DNA of 64,000 nucleotides from Bryobacterales bacterium (GTDB taxonomy: Bacteria; Acidobacteriota; Terriglobia; Bryobacterales; Bryobacteraceae), in NCBI GenBank assembly GCA_016721425.1, contig JADKID010000043.1, forward strand, positions 62,001-126,000, read 5' to 3'. The notes under the pieces were generated by a model. The model worked only from the letters and a program-made list of their open reading frames with translations. It ran no database searches and had not been told where the DNA came from. Shown here piece by piece: positions 44,201 through 52,276 of this stretch (its first letter is position 1; each line of letters begins with the position of its first letter). The translations under genes and the position numbers were made by a program.

Positions 44201-44677
44201 GTGTTCTCCGGTGGCGATCCTTCCGGTACCAATGCGGCGAGCAGAGGCTCGCAGCGGCCGGACCGTCTGGGCGCCGCCAACGGCACGCTGGACAGTCCGA
44301 ACCGTGACAGGTGGGCGGACCGCAGCGCATTTGCCTGCCCCGGCCGCGCGGTGGGCTCGCTGCAATATGATTGCCGCGTTGGCTCCACGCCGGGCCGCGA
44401 TCCGAACCCGATTGGCCGTTTCGGCAACGCGGGCGTCGGCATCTTCACCGGGCCTGGAACGTTCGGCTGGAACATGGGTCTGGGCAAGCGCTTCGTGATT
44501 CATGAGCGAATCAACCTGCGCATGGAAGGCAGCTTCACCAACCTGCCCAACTGGACGAATCTGGGCGATCCCAACCTGAACGTTGCCGACAGCAACTTCG
44601 GGCGGATCACCGGCTCGCGCGGCGTCGATTTCGGCGGCGGGCGGACGGGCCAGGTTTCGCTGCGGCTGGAGTTCTAG
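41264..44677 (+). CDS. Oar-like TonB-dependent receptor with N-terminal carboxypeptidase-regulatory domain
   Basis: 1137 aa from tandem TTG codons behind AAGGAGAGG. Signal peptide (CLMLLLGALVVCVPGYSQS). Residues ~28-110 are the carboxypeptidase-regulatory-like Ig fold (YGSILGNVKDQTGGAVRGAV, GFEFQNAEPGPYTVSVSAKG). Next is a plug domain (~130-240; LQSLPGVQADNGLGLSIQGG, QFLSVESISEIKV, EYGQPGDITVISKSGTN), then a long outer-membrane barrel ending in an aromatic residue (GQVSLRLEF). Acidobacteria have large families of these proteins for uptake or adhesion of oligosaccharides and other large molecules. Ligand unknown; no TonB box is obvious. Confidence 0.92.
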   Translation: MLKSRPQCLMLLLGALVVCVPGYSQSTYGSILGNVKDQTGGAVRGAVVTITQTAENAKREVVTDTDGGFEFQNAEPGPYTVSVSAKGFKGFSAPGLNLIARTRLRVDATLQVGEVTQQIEVTSSAGVIATDAPSISSTLTAEKVLNLPSNVRGAGSTSPYALLQSLPGVQADNGLGLSIQGGLPAQSESTVDGISITALTGNSVNRNQFLSVESISEIKVQGVGNTAEYGQPGDITVISKSGTNAYHGALFWYHQNAAFDARSFGQNTVPAKIGNTFGGTVGGPLSLPKIYDGKNKTFFYFTWESLRYPRQSTIQNNVPTSFVRAGDFSREGVNIRDPYTATPFPGNVIPSSRISPIATKILPFYPLPNTGRTDIRAASNYRDNRSADITSDQYEARVDQNFNSKNAIYARFVYKNNPSTGPNALTLPSDTNNNKNYQGMASWTYTIKPTLLNEFRFGAVLSESATEFNFDGRGFTNGLNLNDIQKDIFFNGLPAFGIDLYTGFSKGRPGFGLSRNLQYVDNLTWVKGKHTFKFGGDARNLVGQSALGFTTGNNYGDFSFGPTFSGYGFSDFLLGVPAASAIAVVSRDNDGRATHYKFYAQDTIRLTSKLTIDLGLRYELQPGYKDAGLNIGNFDRNVARTGRVVIMSDPEAKKFLAPGALLSFNACPGAAINGVGCTPIVTAQEAGLPESLRKNYNTQFLPRVGFAYRLNDKTTLRASGGMYNMILLGSIFFSLTGTVQSDVRQFNNVGADGKPIFALPDTRTPGSGVRGGSLGTFEFRTANQIDFKPPQMIQWGLSIDREISKNTGLRASFIGSRSYQLPWAPDVNQMAPSTTFFSQRTNLDRPFPNWGLIFSRDAGANSIYNSLQLELNRRFSGGLTFSGSYTLAKNLADNAGPAPSGYAGETGGGRVTNSLDRRADRGDVYATRRHRFLNTFVYEVPFGKGRKFMTNANRAADLVLGGWQMSSILTIQSGPFLTPVFSGGDPSGTNAASRGSQRPDRLGAANGTLDSPNRDRWADRSAFACPGRAVGSLQYDCRVGSTPGRDPNPIGRFGNAGVGIFTGPGTFGWNMGLGKRFVIHERINLRMEGSFTNLPNWTNLGDPNLNVADSNFGRITGSRGVDFGGGRTGQVSLRLEF

Positions 44678-45066
44678 CCGCTCCTGAGTTGGACGACCAT
44701 TGGCCGTCCATTCCTGCTGGTGCCAGGGGGCGCGCAGGGGTGGGCGGCCATTTTGTTTTCAGGCGACGGGCTTATGGGGAGTGCTCTTGACTGGCTCAGG
44801 TGGGTAGTCGCGCTCCGCTATACCCAGAGGACCGGTCAGCACATCTTCGGTTGTGGTTGAAATCTCAACGGCGGTTCCCTTGATCTCTCCAGGCATGACC
44901 CGGCGCCCGAGGTGGGAGGGTACTGGTGGAAGGAGCCGGGCGCACACGACCGGTTTGGGAAGTAAGTCAGCGCGGGCTGGCGGGCAGGAACGTGTAGGCA
45001 GGAACCCCGGCGGCGCGCTCGATACGATTCGAGCCGCCGCCGAGGCGCATCAATACAGGCGGGCGG
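44678..45066. other. Intergenic region, 389 bp, with a weak 3' hairpin
   Basis: Between convergent genes. TGGACG (44690-44695) pairs with CGTCCA (44705-44710), 13 bp past the receptor stop, without a T-run; it may mark the transcript end. A minus-strand reading at 44759-44896 (PGEIKGTAVEISTTTEDVLT) looks somewhat protein-like but has no ribosome binding site and no known family. Another short piece near 44970-45053 (GSNRIERAAGVPAYTFLPAS) may be a gene remnant. Nothing firm can be annotated. Confidence 0.45.
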
Positions 45067-45702
45067 CTATTTCTTGTTCAGCTCGCGGACCCAGATGTCT
45101 TTGAACTGCATGTGGCCTTCGCCGCCGGAGTGCAGTTGCAGGGCGATGGTGCCGGAGAGGAACGGGCCGCGCGGGTCGCTGAAGTCGATCATCGGTACGC
45201 CATTGAGGCGGGATGTGTAGCGATTGCCGTTGACGGTGACGGTGTAATCGTTCCAGTCGGTTTGGCGGACGACGGTCTCGTTTTCCGGGTTGGGCCAGAC
45301 GATCCAGCCGCGGTTGAAGCCGTAGACGCCGCCGGTGTGCTGGCCGATGCGGCAATCGATCTCAAACTGCGCGCCCTGGCTCACGTCCACGGTGCCTGGC
45401 TTGAATTTGGTGTGGAAGTAGACTCCGGAGTTGCCGGTGCCGACGCACTTGAAGCGGAGAGAGAGGGTGAAGTCCTTGTAGTCGCGGGGCGTTTCGAGGT
45501 AGCCGTAGGCCTTGGAGACGGCGCGGCCGATCAGGACGCCGTCACTGACCGTCCACTCTTCCTTGCCGACGTTGTTCCAGTTGGAGACGTCCTTGCCGTT
45601 GAAGAGTTGGACCCAATCCTCTCCCGGCGGCTTCGTTCCCGCGGGGAGCTGGGCGAAGAGAGCCGTCGTGGAGAGGACGAGCAGAAGCAAAGTGGATTTC
45701 AT
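45067..45702 (-). CDS. DUF1080 protein (3-keto-disaccharide hydrolase family), exported
   Basis: 211 aa with signal peptide (KSTLLLLVLSTTALFAQ). DUF1080 concanavalin-like fold: WVQLFNGKDVSNWNNVGKEE at the start, FTLSLRFKCVGTGNSGVYFH, FEIDCRIGQHTGGVYGFN and DWNDYTVTVNGNRYTSRLNG. Some members act on 3-keto-glycosides made by Gfo/Idh-type oxidation. A second DUF1080 gene and a Gfo/Idh gene lie within 3 kb upstream on the same strand, supporting a sugar role. Last gene of that apparent cluster. Confidence 0.88.
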   Translation of the reverse strand: MKSTLLLLVLSTTALFAQLPAGTKPPGEDWVQLFNGKDVSNWNNVGKEEWTVSDGVLIGRAVSKAYGYLETPRDYKDFTLSLRFKCVGTGNSGVYFHTKFKPGTVDVSQGAQFEIDCRIGQHTGGVYGFNRGWIVWPNPENETVVRQTDWNDYTVTVNGNRYTSRLNGVPMIDFSDPRGPFLSGTIALQLHSGGEGHMQFKDIWVRELNKK

Positions 45703-45730
45703 ATTGGACAGGATAGCCTGTCCGGCCGCG

Positions 45731-46549
45731 CTACGCCTTGCGGCGGATCTTCACGCCCCCGTTGACCGTTTCCAGCCGGACGGTTGGGCCGCCGGCGCCG
45801 AGCTTGAGATCCATCTTCTTGGGCCCGTGTTTGCCCTGGATGCTGGCGCCCTCGAAGTCGCTATTCATACCGCCGTTGACTGTTCCGGCGTGGAAGCTGG
45901 CCGAGTACGCCGCCGGGACGGCCACGGTGACGCCGCCGTTGACGGTTTCGAGTTCCAGGCCCTCGCCTTCCCAGGTGTTGCCGGCGAGATCGACATGGAC
46001 ACCGCCGTTGACGGTTTCGCCCCTGACCATACCGGCCATGCGCGCCAGCGTTACGCCGCCGTTGACGGTTTGAAACTTCATATTGCCGCGCACGTCGGCC
46101 ACGTTGATGCCGCCGTTCACGGTGTCCAGCTTGAGATCGATCTTCTTTGGCACGAAGACCTCGTAGCTGACGCTCCATTTCTGGTTACCGCCCCAATTGC
46201 CGGACGACTTCGGTCCGTCGGCCTTCACGCTGTTGCCGGAGGTGGCGATCCTAACCTCAGTCAGACGCCCGCGCGCCTCGGCGTCGCTATCGCCCCACGC
46301 CTCCACCTTGGCGCGAACCAGAATCTCGTTCTTGTCCCAGCCGGCGATGCGGATGCCGCCATTGGGTGCGGCGTCCACGGCGAGTTTGCCGTTTGCGGCG
46401 ATGGTGGATTCGCGCATCTCGCAGACGCGGTTGCGCCGGTTGTCACCCTGTGATTTGTCCTCGCAGGCGAGTTTCTTGTCTTGTGCCGGCGCGATGGCCA
46501 GTGCCAGAAAAAAGGCCGCCCCCAGGGCGGAGAATGTGCGAAGTGTCAT
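45731..46549 (-). CDS. Exported beta-helix-like protein with six TVNGG repeats (DUF4097-like)
   Basis: 272 aa, signal peptide (LRTFSALGAAFFLALAIAPAQ). After a conserved N-terminal part (LAVDAAPNGGIRIAGWDKNE) the C-terminal half contains six copies of TVNGG at intervals of about 17-27 residues (DTVNGGI, QTVNGGV, ETVNGGV twice, GTVNGGM, ETVNGGV), each on its own beta rung. This is the pattern of DUF4097/adhesin-like beta-helices. The repeats are visible at DNA level as recurrent CCGCCGTTGAC on the plus strand. Function unknown; sits between two DUF1080 genes. Confidence 0.8.
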   Translation of the reverse strand: MTLRTFSALGAAFFLALAIAPAQDKKLACEDKSQGDNRRNRVCEMRESTIAANGKLAVDAAPNGGIRIAGWDKNEILVRAKVEAWGDSDAEARGRLTEVRIATSGNSVKADGPKSSGNWGGNQKWSVSYEVFVPKKIDLKLDTVNGGINVADVRGNMKFQTVNGGVTLARMAGMVRGETVNGGVHVDLAGNTWEGEGLELETVNGGVTVAVPAAYSASFHAGTVNGGMNSDFEGASIQGKHGPKKMDLKLGAGGPTVRLETVNGGVKIRRKA

Positions 46550-46613
46550 GCTTCTGCCTCCACCCCGGATAGACGACCTTCCGTGGGATTTGTTCGGGCT
46601 AATTTCGGAGAGT

Positions 46614-47246
46614 TTACTTCTTGACCGTGGGCGGCAGCCGGCGGTACATCAGATTCTTGTAGAATACGGTGCTTTTCGGATCATGCTGCTGCATGGCCAG
46701 GTAGCCCTTGGTGAACGTGTTCTTCTCGTCGACGAAGTCCGTGATGACCTTCTCGTTCCCGTTGACGGTCACCTTGATGATGATGTGGTTGCCATCAGCG
46801 ATGATGTGCTGGGTGCCCCATTCACCGGGCTTGGTGGGGCTATCGAGGTTCTTGAAGAAGTTATAGAGGCTTCCGGTCTTGATGGGGTCGCGGTGCGTGG
46901 CATTGACCTGCGACTCGTAGCCCTTGGGGAAGCCGGGGCCAAACGCGGTGCGGAAATACATGCCGGAGTTCGAGCCGTCCATGATTTTGAAGTCTGCCTT
47001 GAACTCGCAGTTTTCACACTCTTCCTTCATCCAGAAGAGGTGGCTGACGCCGCCCTGGCCACGGATGACGGTCTTGCCGTCTTCCTTCTGAACGGTCCAG
47101 CTTTCGGGGCGCTCGTTCGCTTTCCAGTTTTCGAGGTTCTTGCCGTTGAACATCTTGACCCACTTGCCGGGCTTGGCGGGTTTGTCGGCGGCACAAAGGG
47201 GCAGGGCGAGAACGAGGCCTGCCAGAAGCATGGTGCGGAGTATCAT
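46614..47246 (-). CDS. DUF1080 protein, second copy, exported
   Basis: 210 aa from ATG 47246; signal peptide ILRTMLLAGLVLALPLCAAD. DUF1080 pattern WVKMFNGKNLENWKANERPE, FKADFKIMDGSNSGMYFRTA and GNHIIIKVTVNGNEKVITDF. It diverges clearly from the copy at 45067-45702 (different loop lengths, no shared long identical stretch), so it is not a recent duplicate. Ten bp downstream of the Gfo/Idh gene, hence probably co-transcribed with it. Likely periplasmic. Confidence 0.88.
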   Translation of the reverse strand: MILRTMLLAGLVLALPLCAADKPAKPGKWVKMFNGKNLENWKANERPESWTVQKEDGKTVIRGQGGVSHLFWMKEECENCEFKADFKIMDGSNSGMYFRTAFGPGFPKGYESQVNATHRDPIKTGSLYNFFKNLDSPTKPGEWGTQHIIADGNHIIIKVTVNGNEKVITDFVDEKNTFTKGYLAMQQHDPKSTVFYKNLMYRRLPPTVKK

Positions 47247-47256
47247 GTCCGCTATT

Positions 47257-48585
47257 TTATTCGATTGCCCACCCCGCGCGTGCGGGTGGATTGAGCAGAG
47301 CCGTGGCCTCAGTGGAATTGGGGAAGCGCATGGCTGTAGGATCCCATTCGAGAAAACTGCCTGGCACGCGTTCCGCAATGACGCCGAGCAGGGCCGTCTC
47401 CGTGATGAGGCTGGCGAACTCGAAGTTGCAGTTCGCTGGCGGGCCGCCTTTGCAGGCGTTGATCCATTCCTCGTAGTGGCCCACGGTGCGGGCAATGGTT
47501 CTGGGCGGGGCGGGGAACTCGCGGCCCAGCACGCGTGGGCCGCCGGTGAAGCCGCTGAGCATCACGCCTTTATCGCCGACGTAGTATTGGCCGCTGCCGG
47601 CGAGCTGTTTGCCGGGTTCCAGGCCGAACGGGCGCGGCGGCCGGATGCCGCCCTCGTACCAGGTGAGCCTGACGCCGCCGGGAAAATCCCACGTGATGAT
47701 GGCGGCGTGGGGAAAGGTCTCGGTGAGTTTGGCGATGCGGGGTTGGAGCCGCGGTTCGCCGTCGACCATCGCGAGTGACGATTCCACCACGCGGGAGGCG
47801 CTGGCATGCACGCTGAGCGGGTGGCGCAAAGCGAGCGCGCGGAAGGGGATGTGGAACGCGTGGCAGGCCATGTCACCCAGCGCGCCGGTGCCGAAGTCTG
47901 TCCAACCGCGCCACACGAAGGGGTGATAGGCGGGGTTCCAGGGCCGTACGGGCGCCGGGCCGAGCCATAGGTCCCAGGAGAGGCCCTGCGGCAGTGGCGG
48001 CGTATCGGCGGGCCGTTTCACGCCCTGCGGCCAGACTGGGCGATCGGTCCAGATGTGGACCTCGCGGACCGCGCCGATGGCGCCGGCACGGAGCCACTCT
48101 TCGGCGGAGCAGGCTTCGTCCGACGCACAGGACTGCACCGACATCTGTGTCGCTAGTTTCTGCCCGCGAGCGAGGCGCGCCAGTGCGCGGGCCTCGTGGA
48201 CTGTGCGGGTCATCGGCTTGGCGCAGTAGACGTGCTTGCCGAGTTTCATCGCCGCGGAGGCCACGGATGCATGAGTGTGATCCGGCGTGCCAATGATGAC
48301 GGCGTCGATGCCCTTTTCCCGTTCCAGCATCACCCGGAAATCGGTGTAGGTTTTCGCCTGCGGATATTTGCGGAAGATGCGCGCCGCGAAGGGAGTATCC
48401 ACGTCGCACAATGCGCCAACCGTCTGCGATTCACAGCCCTTGAGATACTCGGCCCCCATGCCGCCCACGCCGGCGGCAGCGAGCACGAGCATGTCACTGG
48501 GGGCGGTGTAGCCGGGGCCGCCGAGCACACTCCTGGGCACGATTGTGAACGCGGCGGGCAGGATCTGACGGCGGGAAAGTGACAT
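47257..48585 (-). CDS. Gfo/Idh/MocA-family oxidoreductase, Tat-exported
   Basis: 442 aa from ATG 48585 with a Tat-like N-terminus (SLSRRQILPAAFTIV). Rossmann part: LVLAAAGVGGMGAEYLKGCE, DAVIIGTPDHTHASVASAAM and KHVYCAKPMTRTVHEARAL (the EKP-equivalent is AKP). C-terminal domain FVWRGWTDFGTGALGDMACH. The usual lysine is kept. Members of this exported subgroup often sit next to DUF1080 and TIM-barrel isomerases and are thought to oxidise sugar hydroxyls. Divergent from the dienelactone hydrolase gene. Confidence 0.88.
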   Translation of the reverse strand: MSLSRRQILPAAFTIVPRSVLGGPGYTAPSDMLVLAAAGVGGMGAEYLKGCESQTVGALCDVDTPFAARIFRKYPQAKTYTDFRVMLEREKGIDAVIIGTPDHTHASVASAAMKLGKHVYCAKPMTRTVHEARALARLARGQKLATQMSVQSCASDEACSAEEWLRAGAIGAVREVHIWTDRPVWPQGVKRPADTPPLPQGLSWDLWLGPAPVRPWNPAYHPFVWRGWTDFGTGALGDMACHAFHIPFRALALRHPLSVHASASRVVESSLAMVDGEPRLQPRIAKLTETFPHAAIITWDFPGGVRLTWYEGGIRPPRPFGLEPGKQLAGSGQYYVGDKGVMLSGFTGGPRVLGREFPAPPRTIARTVGHYEEWINACKGGPPANCNFEFASLITETALLGVIAERVPGSFLEWDPTAMRFPNSTEATALLNPPARAGWAIE

Positions 48586-48639
48586 ATCTGCAACCTTACG
48601 GGGTTGGCGGCATCCTATCAAAGATCCGAGGGGGTTTCC

Positions 48640-49551
48640 ATGTACGAATCAAAAAATCCAATCGATGAGCTGGTCCACCTTTACGTGGACGGCGCTTTCA
48701 ACCGCCGGGAGTTGTTCAGCCGGGTGGCACGCAAGACTGGCAGCATGGCGGCGGCAGCGGCCGCGCTGAGCATTTACCCGGAGGTGCAGGCCGCGGAGAA
48801 TCCGAACGTGCCCGACGGCGTACGGACGGTCGAGACTGATCCGGAGATCGAGACGCGCGACGTGACGTTTCCGGGTGAGGCGGGGATTCTGTATGGCTAT
48901 CTGGCCGTGCCGAAAACCGCGTACAGCGAATTGCAGCCGGGCGTCCTGGTGATTCACGAGAATCGCGGACTCACTGAGCACATCAAGGACGTGACGCGGC
49001 GCGCGGCCAAGGCCGGCTTTGTGGCACTGTCTGTGGATCTGCTGTCGCGGCAGGGCGGAATCGGCGCGTTTCCTGAGCCGACACAGCAATCGGCTGCCTA
49101 CAACAGAACGACGCAGGCGGAGCGGCGCGCCGATCTGCTCTACGCTCTGGACTACATGAAGCACCTGGACATGATCGTCTACGACCGAATCGGCATCACC
49201 GGGTTTTGCGCCGGCGGCGGCAACACGTGGGACTTCATCGTGAATTTTCCGGAGGTGGCCGCGGCGGTTCCGTTCTACGGGGCTGCGCCCTTGGTGGATG
49301 ACGTTGCGAAGATCCAGACTCCAGTTCTGGCAATCCACGGCGACCTGGACCGCAATTTCTCTCAGCGGATTCTGCCCATCGTGGATGCGCTGAGCAAGGC
49401 GCAGAAGAGACACGGGCTGATGATCTACGAGGGCGCCGCGCACGGCTTCCACAACGACACCGGCGCGTCCTATAACGCTGAGGCTGCGGCGGACGCCTGG
49501 GCGCGCACCGTCGCCTTTTTCAACAAGTGGTTGAGGAGACCGAGAACGTAG
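48640..49551 (+). CDS. Dienelactone-hydrolase-family alpha/beta hydrolase
   Basis: 303 aa from ATG 48640. Begins with a ~50-residue helical segment (NRRELFSRVARKTGSMAAAA) resembling the Tat-like leader seen in similar hydrolases, then the DLH fold: GVLVIHENRGLTEHIKDVTR, nucleophile Cys190 in GFCAGGGN, Asp in AIHGDLDRN, His268 in GAAHGFHND. All three catalytic residues are present. Probably hydrolyses a lactone or ester. Twelve bp upstream of the pseudouridine synthase gene. Confidence 0.9.
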   Translation: MYESKNPIDELVHLYVDGAFNRRELFSRVARKTGSMAAAAAALSIYPEVQAAENPNVPDGVRTVETDPEIETRDVTFPGEAGILYGYLAVPKTAYSELQPGVLVIHENRGLTEHIKDVTRRAAKAGFVALSVDLLSRQGGIGAFPEPTQQSAAYNRTTQAERRADLLYALDYMKHLDMIVYDRIGITGFCAGGGNTWDFIVNFPEVAAAVPFYGAAPLVDDVAKIQTPVLAIHGDLDRNFSQRILPIVDALSKAQKRHGLMIYEGAAHGFHNDTGASYNAEAAADAWARTVAFFNKWLRRPRT

Positions 49552-49563
49552 AGTAGTAGGTGC

Positions 49564-50310
49564 ATGCCGCGCACCGAATGGGGATGGCAAGTCACGGCGG
49601 AAGAGCTCGCGGCTTGGATCATTCAGCACGACTCTGACCTGCTTGTGTTGAACAAGCCGGGGTTGGTGGTTTGCCATCCCTCCAAGCACGGACCGTGGTC
49701 TTCGCTCATTGGCGCCTGCCGGGAGTATCTCGGTGACGCGACCTTGCACATGCCGTCGCGGCTGGACCGCGAGACATCGGGCGTGATCGTGTTTGCGCGC
49801 ACTCGGGAGATGGGCTCGCGGCTGCAAAAGGCTGTGCAGGCGCGGCAGGTGAGTAAGTCCTATCTGGCAATTCTGGAGGGGACGCTGCGGGAGGCGGTGT
49901 GCGTGGATCAGCCGATCGGTCCCGCGCTGGCGTCGCGAGTGGTGCTGCGGCAGGGCGTGCGGCCGGATGGGCGGCCGGCGAAGACTTACTTCGAGCCGCT
50001 GGAGTGGCGCGGCGGCTACACGCTGGCGCGGGTGCGCACGGAGACGGGGCGCCTGCATCAGATCCGGGTCCACGCGGCATGGCTGGGCCATGCGGTGGCG
50101 GCTGACAAGATCTACGGTCCGGACGAAGGGCTTTTTCTCGAGTTCATCGAGCAGGGCTTCAGCGCGCGCCTGCGTGCCGTACTGCCGATGGAGCGGCAGG
50201 CGCTGCATGCCGAGCAGATGGTCTTTGACCTGGAGGAAGGGCCGATGGAGTTTCGCGCCGCGCTGCCCGCGGACATGGCGGAGTTCTGGCAACGGCTCGG
50301 CTGTTCGTAG
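49564..50310 (+). CDS. RluA-family pseudouridine synthase
   Basis: 248 aa. Catalytic motif SRLDRETSGVIVFART (Asp of RLDxxTSG), VLNKPGLVVCHPS, and the C-terminal RLHQIRVHAAWLGHAVAADK. No S4 domain at the N-terminus. Converts uridine to pseudouridine in rRNA or tRNA; the target site cannot be deduced. Start ATG 49564 follows the hydrolase stop by 12 bp. Confidence 0.9.
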   Translation: MPRTEWGWQVTAEELAAWIIQHDSDLLVLNKPGLVVCHPSKHGPWSSLIGACREYLGDATLHMPSRLDRETSGVIVFARTREMGSRLQKAVQARQVSKSYLAILEGTLREAVCVDQPIGPALASRVVLRQGVRPDGRPAKTYFEPLEWRGGYTLARVRTETGRLHQIRVHAAWLGHAVAADKIYGPDEGLFLEFIEQGFSARLRAVLPMERQALHAEQMVFDLEEGPMEFRAALPADMAEFWQRLGCS

Positions 50311-50322
50311 AATGGTAGAGCT

Positions 50323-51039
50323 ATGCAACTGCCAGAGGTTGGCTCCATCGTCGCCGTTCAATATCAGCGCAATCCGACGGTCTACTCCGACGCCGCGCTG
50401 AACCCACGGCTCCATCTGGGGCGCGTGGTGCGCCACGAGGGCAGCGGCGGATTCACTGCCGCGCTGGGCAACTACGACCATGTGCCGCAGGAATCGTGGC
50501 TGGAATGGAACGACGAGACAGAGGCGTTTGAAGACCGGGACTTTCATCAGCCCATCGAGTGGGTGCGCTACCCGGTGACGGGTGAGCTGGAATCGCTCTG
50601 CCTGGAACTGGAGGCTCTGCCGGAGGAGATCCCGCAGCACGAAGGACAGGACCGTCCGTTCGACGAGATGCGGCTGCGCTTTCTGTTGGCCGCGGCGGAG
50701 AGCCTGTGGTTCGCCGATCTGACGCAGCCCTTTGTCCTGTATTCCGATGACTTCCCCGACGCCGGCTCGAGGGTGTCGCGCTGGACTAAGCAGAACCTCG
50801 GGCGCTTTGAGCTGAGCGGTGAGCGCGTGTTTTTCGAGTGGCCGGTGGAAGAGCGCGAGCAGAGCGAATGGGGCGTGACTTTGGAGCGCCAGCCGGATGG
50901 CTCGTATTACTCGAAGTCAGAGGCTTTCGGCGACGAGTTTGAGGCGAAGATGGAGGAGCGCGAGGGCTGCACTGTGCTGATCGGCCTGTGGGCGAGCGAG
51001 GATTTCATCAGCTTCTTCGGGGCGGTGTTCCCGAAGTAA
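50323..51039 (+). CDS. Conserved-looking cytoplasmic protein of unknown function
   Basis: 238 aa, acidic, no signal peptide or membrane helix. Starts VGSIVAVQYQRNPTVYSDAA, with further stretches EWNDETEAFEDRDFHQPIEW and EGCTVLIGLWASEDFISFFG. High Glu/Asp/Trp content and regular helix-strand alternation support a real protein. Thirteen bp after the pseudouridine synthase, so probably the third gene of that operon. I do not recognise a family. Confidence 0.75.
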   Translation: MQLPEVGSIVAVQYQRNPTVYSDAALNPRLHLGRVVRHEGSGGFTAALGNYDHVPQESWLEWNDETEAFEDRDFHQPIEWVRYPVTGELESLCLELEALPEEIPQHEGQDRPFDEMRLRFLLAAAESLWFADLTQPFVLYSDDFPDAGSRVSRWTKQNLGRFELSGERVFFEWPVEEREQSEWGVTLERQPDGSYYSKSEAFGDEFEAKMEEREGCTVLIGLWASEDFISFFGAVFPK

Positions 51040-51044
51040 CTGCG

Positions 51045-52274
51045 CTACCCGGCCAGCACGCTCTCCAGGTCAATCAAGTACATCTGCCGCCCTGTGCCGC
51101 CGTGCGCCGAATCGATCACCACCTTGCGCCCGTCCGGTGAAAAGCGCGGATGGGTATCGCAACGCCATTCGCCCGTGTACTCTCTGGGCGCGAGGAAGCT
51201 GCCTAGCGGGATGCGTTTCCCCGTGGCGATCTCGTAGAGATAGACATTCTGGTTGCGCTGCTTGTCCGGATAGGCGTCGTTCAGGATGTACCGCCCGCCG
51301 GGCAGATAGGTGCAGTGGCCGTTCACCGGCATCACATCGGGACCGATGCACTCCACCCGCTCGGTCTTGTCGGCGTAGAGATAGAACTTATCACCCCGCG
51401 AAGGGTGCCAGGCCCAGGCCAGCACATGCTTTGCATCGCGCCAGATGAAATGCGAGGTTTTACCGTGCGGGTCCAGCACGAACAGATCTTTGCCCTCGCG
51501 ATTTGCCGTGAACATGCGAGTGGCGAAACTGGCGCCCTCTTTGTCGCCGCGCCAGCGGTGCAGGAAGATGAAGCGCGAGCCATCGGTGTTGTAGAGCAGA
51601 TGATTGAACCAGTGCTTGGCGCCGTTGGAGTAGCCGGGCGGATAGGGAATAGCCGCGGCTTGCGAAAACGGGATGAGCAGGGAGGACCGGCCGGTGCGCA
51701 GGTCCACTCGCCAGATGCCGGCGTCGTCGGGAATGCGCTTGTCGAAATTGGGGTCCGGCAAGCCAGCATAGCCGTAGCCGGGGCGGCAGTCGTTGAGCCG
51801 GCGGAAGTCCGGGTAGACTGCCTCGCGGCCATTGGGGCTCAGCGTGTAGACCGGGGCGTCGATCACGCGCTCCTTGCCCGTTTTGAAGTTTCGGATCACG
51901 GAGACGAAGCGCCCGTCCCGCCGGTCGTTCCAGATGACGTCTGTCTTTGAGCCGGGCACCCATTGCAGCATGCAGCCCTGCTGCCAGTTCCAGGCGCGCG
52001 ATTTGCCGAGATCCTGCCAGCGGTCGCCGTCGCGGAGATCGATCACGCCCAACTGGATGACGTCATCGGCGCGCGGGGAGCGGTGTTCGAAGTCCACGCG
52101 CATGCCGAGCACATAGCGCGAAGTGGGATCGAACTGGAGTTTGTCGTAGTAGCCGAACCAGTGATGCCCCGGCGCGCGGGTGATGGCGCGCACCGGCGGC
52201 AGATCAGCCTGCGCCTTGCCGGCGAGTGCCAGCAGCGCCGGACTCAGCAGAAACGAGCGGCGTGTCGTGTTCAT
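51045..52274 (-). CDS. Tat-exported beta-propeller protein (oligogalacturonate-lyase-like or TolB-like)
   Basis: 409 aa from ATG 52274 with twin-arginine leader (NTTRRSFLLSPALLALAGKA). Several propeller blades: YDKLQFDPTSRYVLGMRVDF, APVYTLSPNGREAVYPDFRR and DTHPRFSPDGRKVVIDSAHG. The pattern is that of WD40-like/PL22-type seven-bladed propellers; lyase histidines cannot be confirmed by eye. It lies 2 bp from an SDR gene and close to a divergent UxaE-type epimerase, which argues for a uronate/pectin role. Confidence 0.7.
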   Translation of the reverse strand: MNTTRRSFLLSPALLALAGKAQADLPPVRAITRAPGHHWFGYYDKLQFDPTSRYVLGMRVDFEHRSPRADDVIQLGVIDLRDGDRWQDLGKSRAWNWQQGCMLQWVPGSKTDVIWNDRRDGRFVSVIRNFKTGKERVIDAPVYTLSPNGREAVYPDFRRLNDCRPGYGYAGLPDPNFDKRIPDDAGIWRVDLRTGRSSLLIPFSQAAAIPYPPGYSNGAKHWFNHLLYNTDGSRFIFLHRWRGDKEGASFATRMFTANREGKDLFVLDPHGKTSHFIWRDAKHVLAWAWHPSRGDKFYLYADKTERVECIGPDVMPVNGHCTYLPGGRYILNDAYPDKQRNQNVYLYEIATGKRIPLGSFLAPREYTGEWRCDTHPRFSPDGRKVVIDSAHGGTGRQMYLIDLESVLAG

Positions 52275-52276
52275 GG

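Noticed and set aside
44759..44947. 62-aa minus-strand gene
   Set aside because: No ribosome binding site, no recognised family; kept only as a remark in the intergenic entry.
45731..46549. CRISPR-like or tandem DNA repeat
   Set aside because: The recurring motif is irregularly spaced, in frame, and explained by the TVNGG protein repeat.
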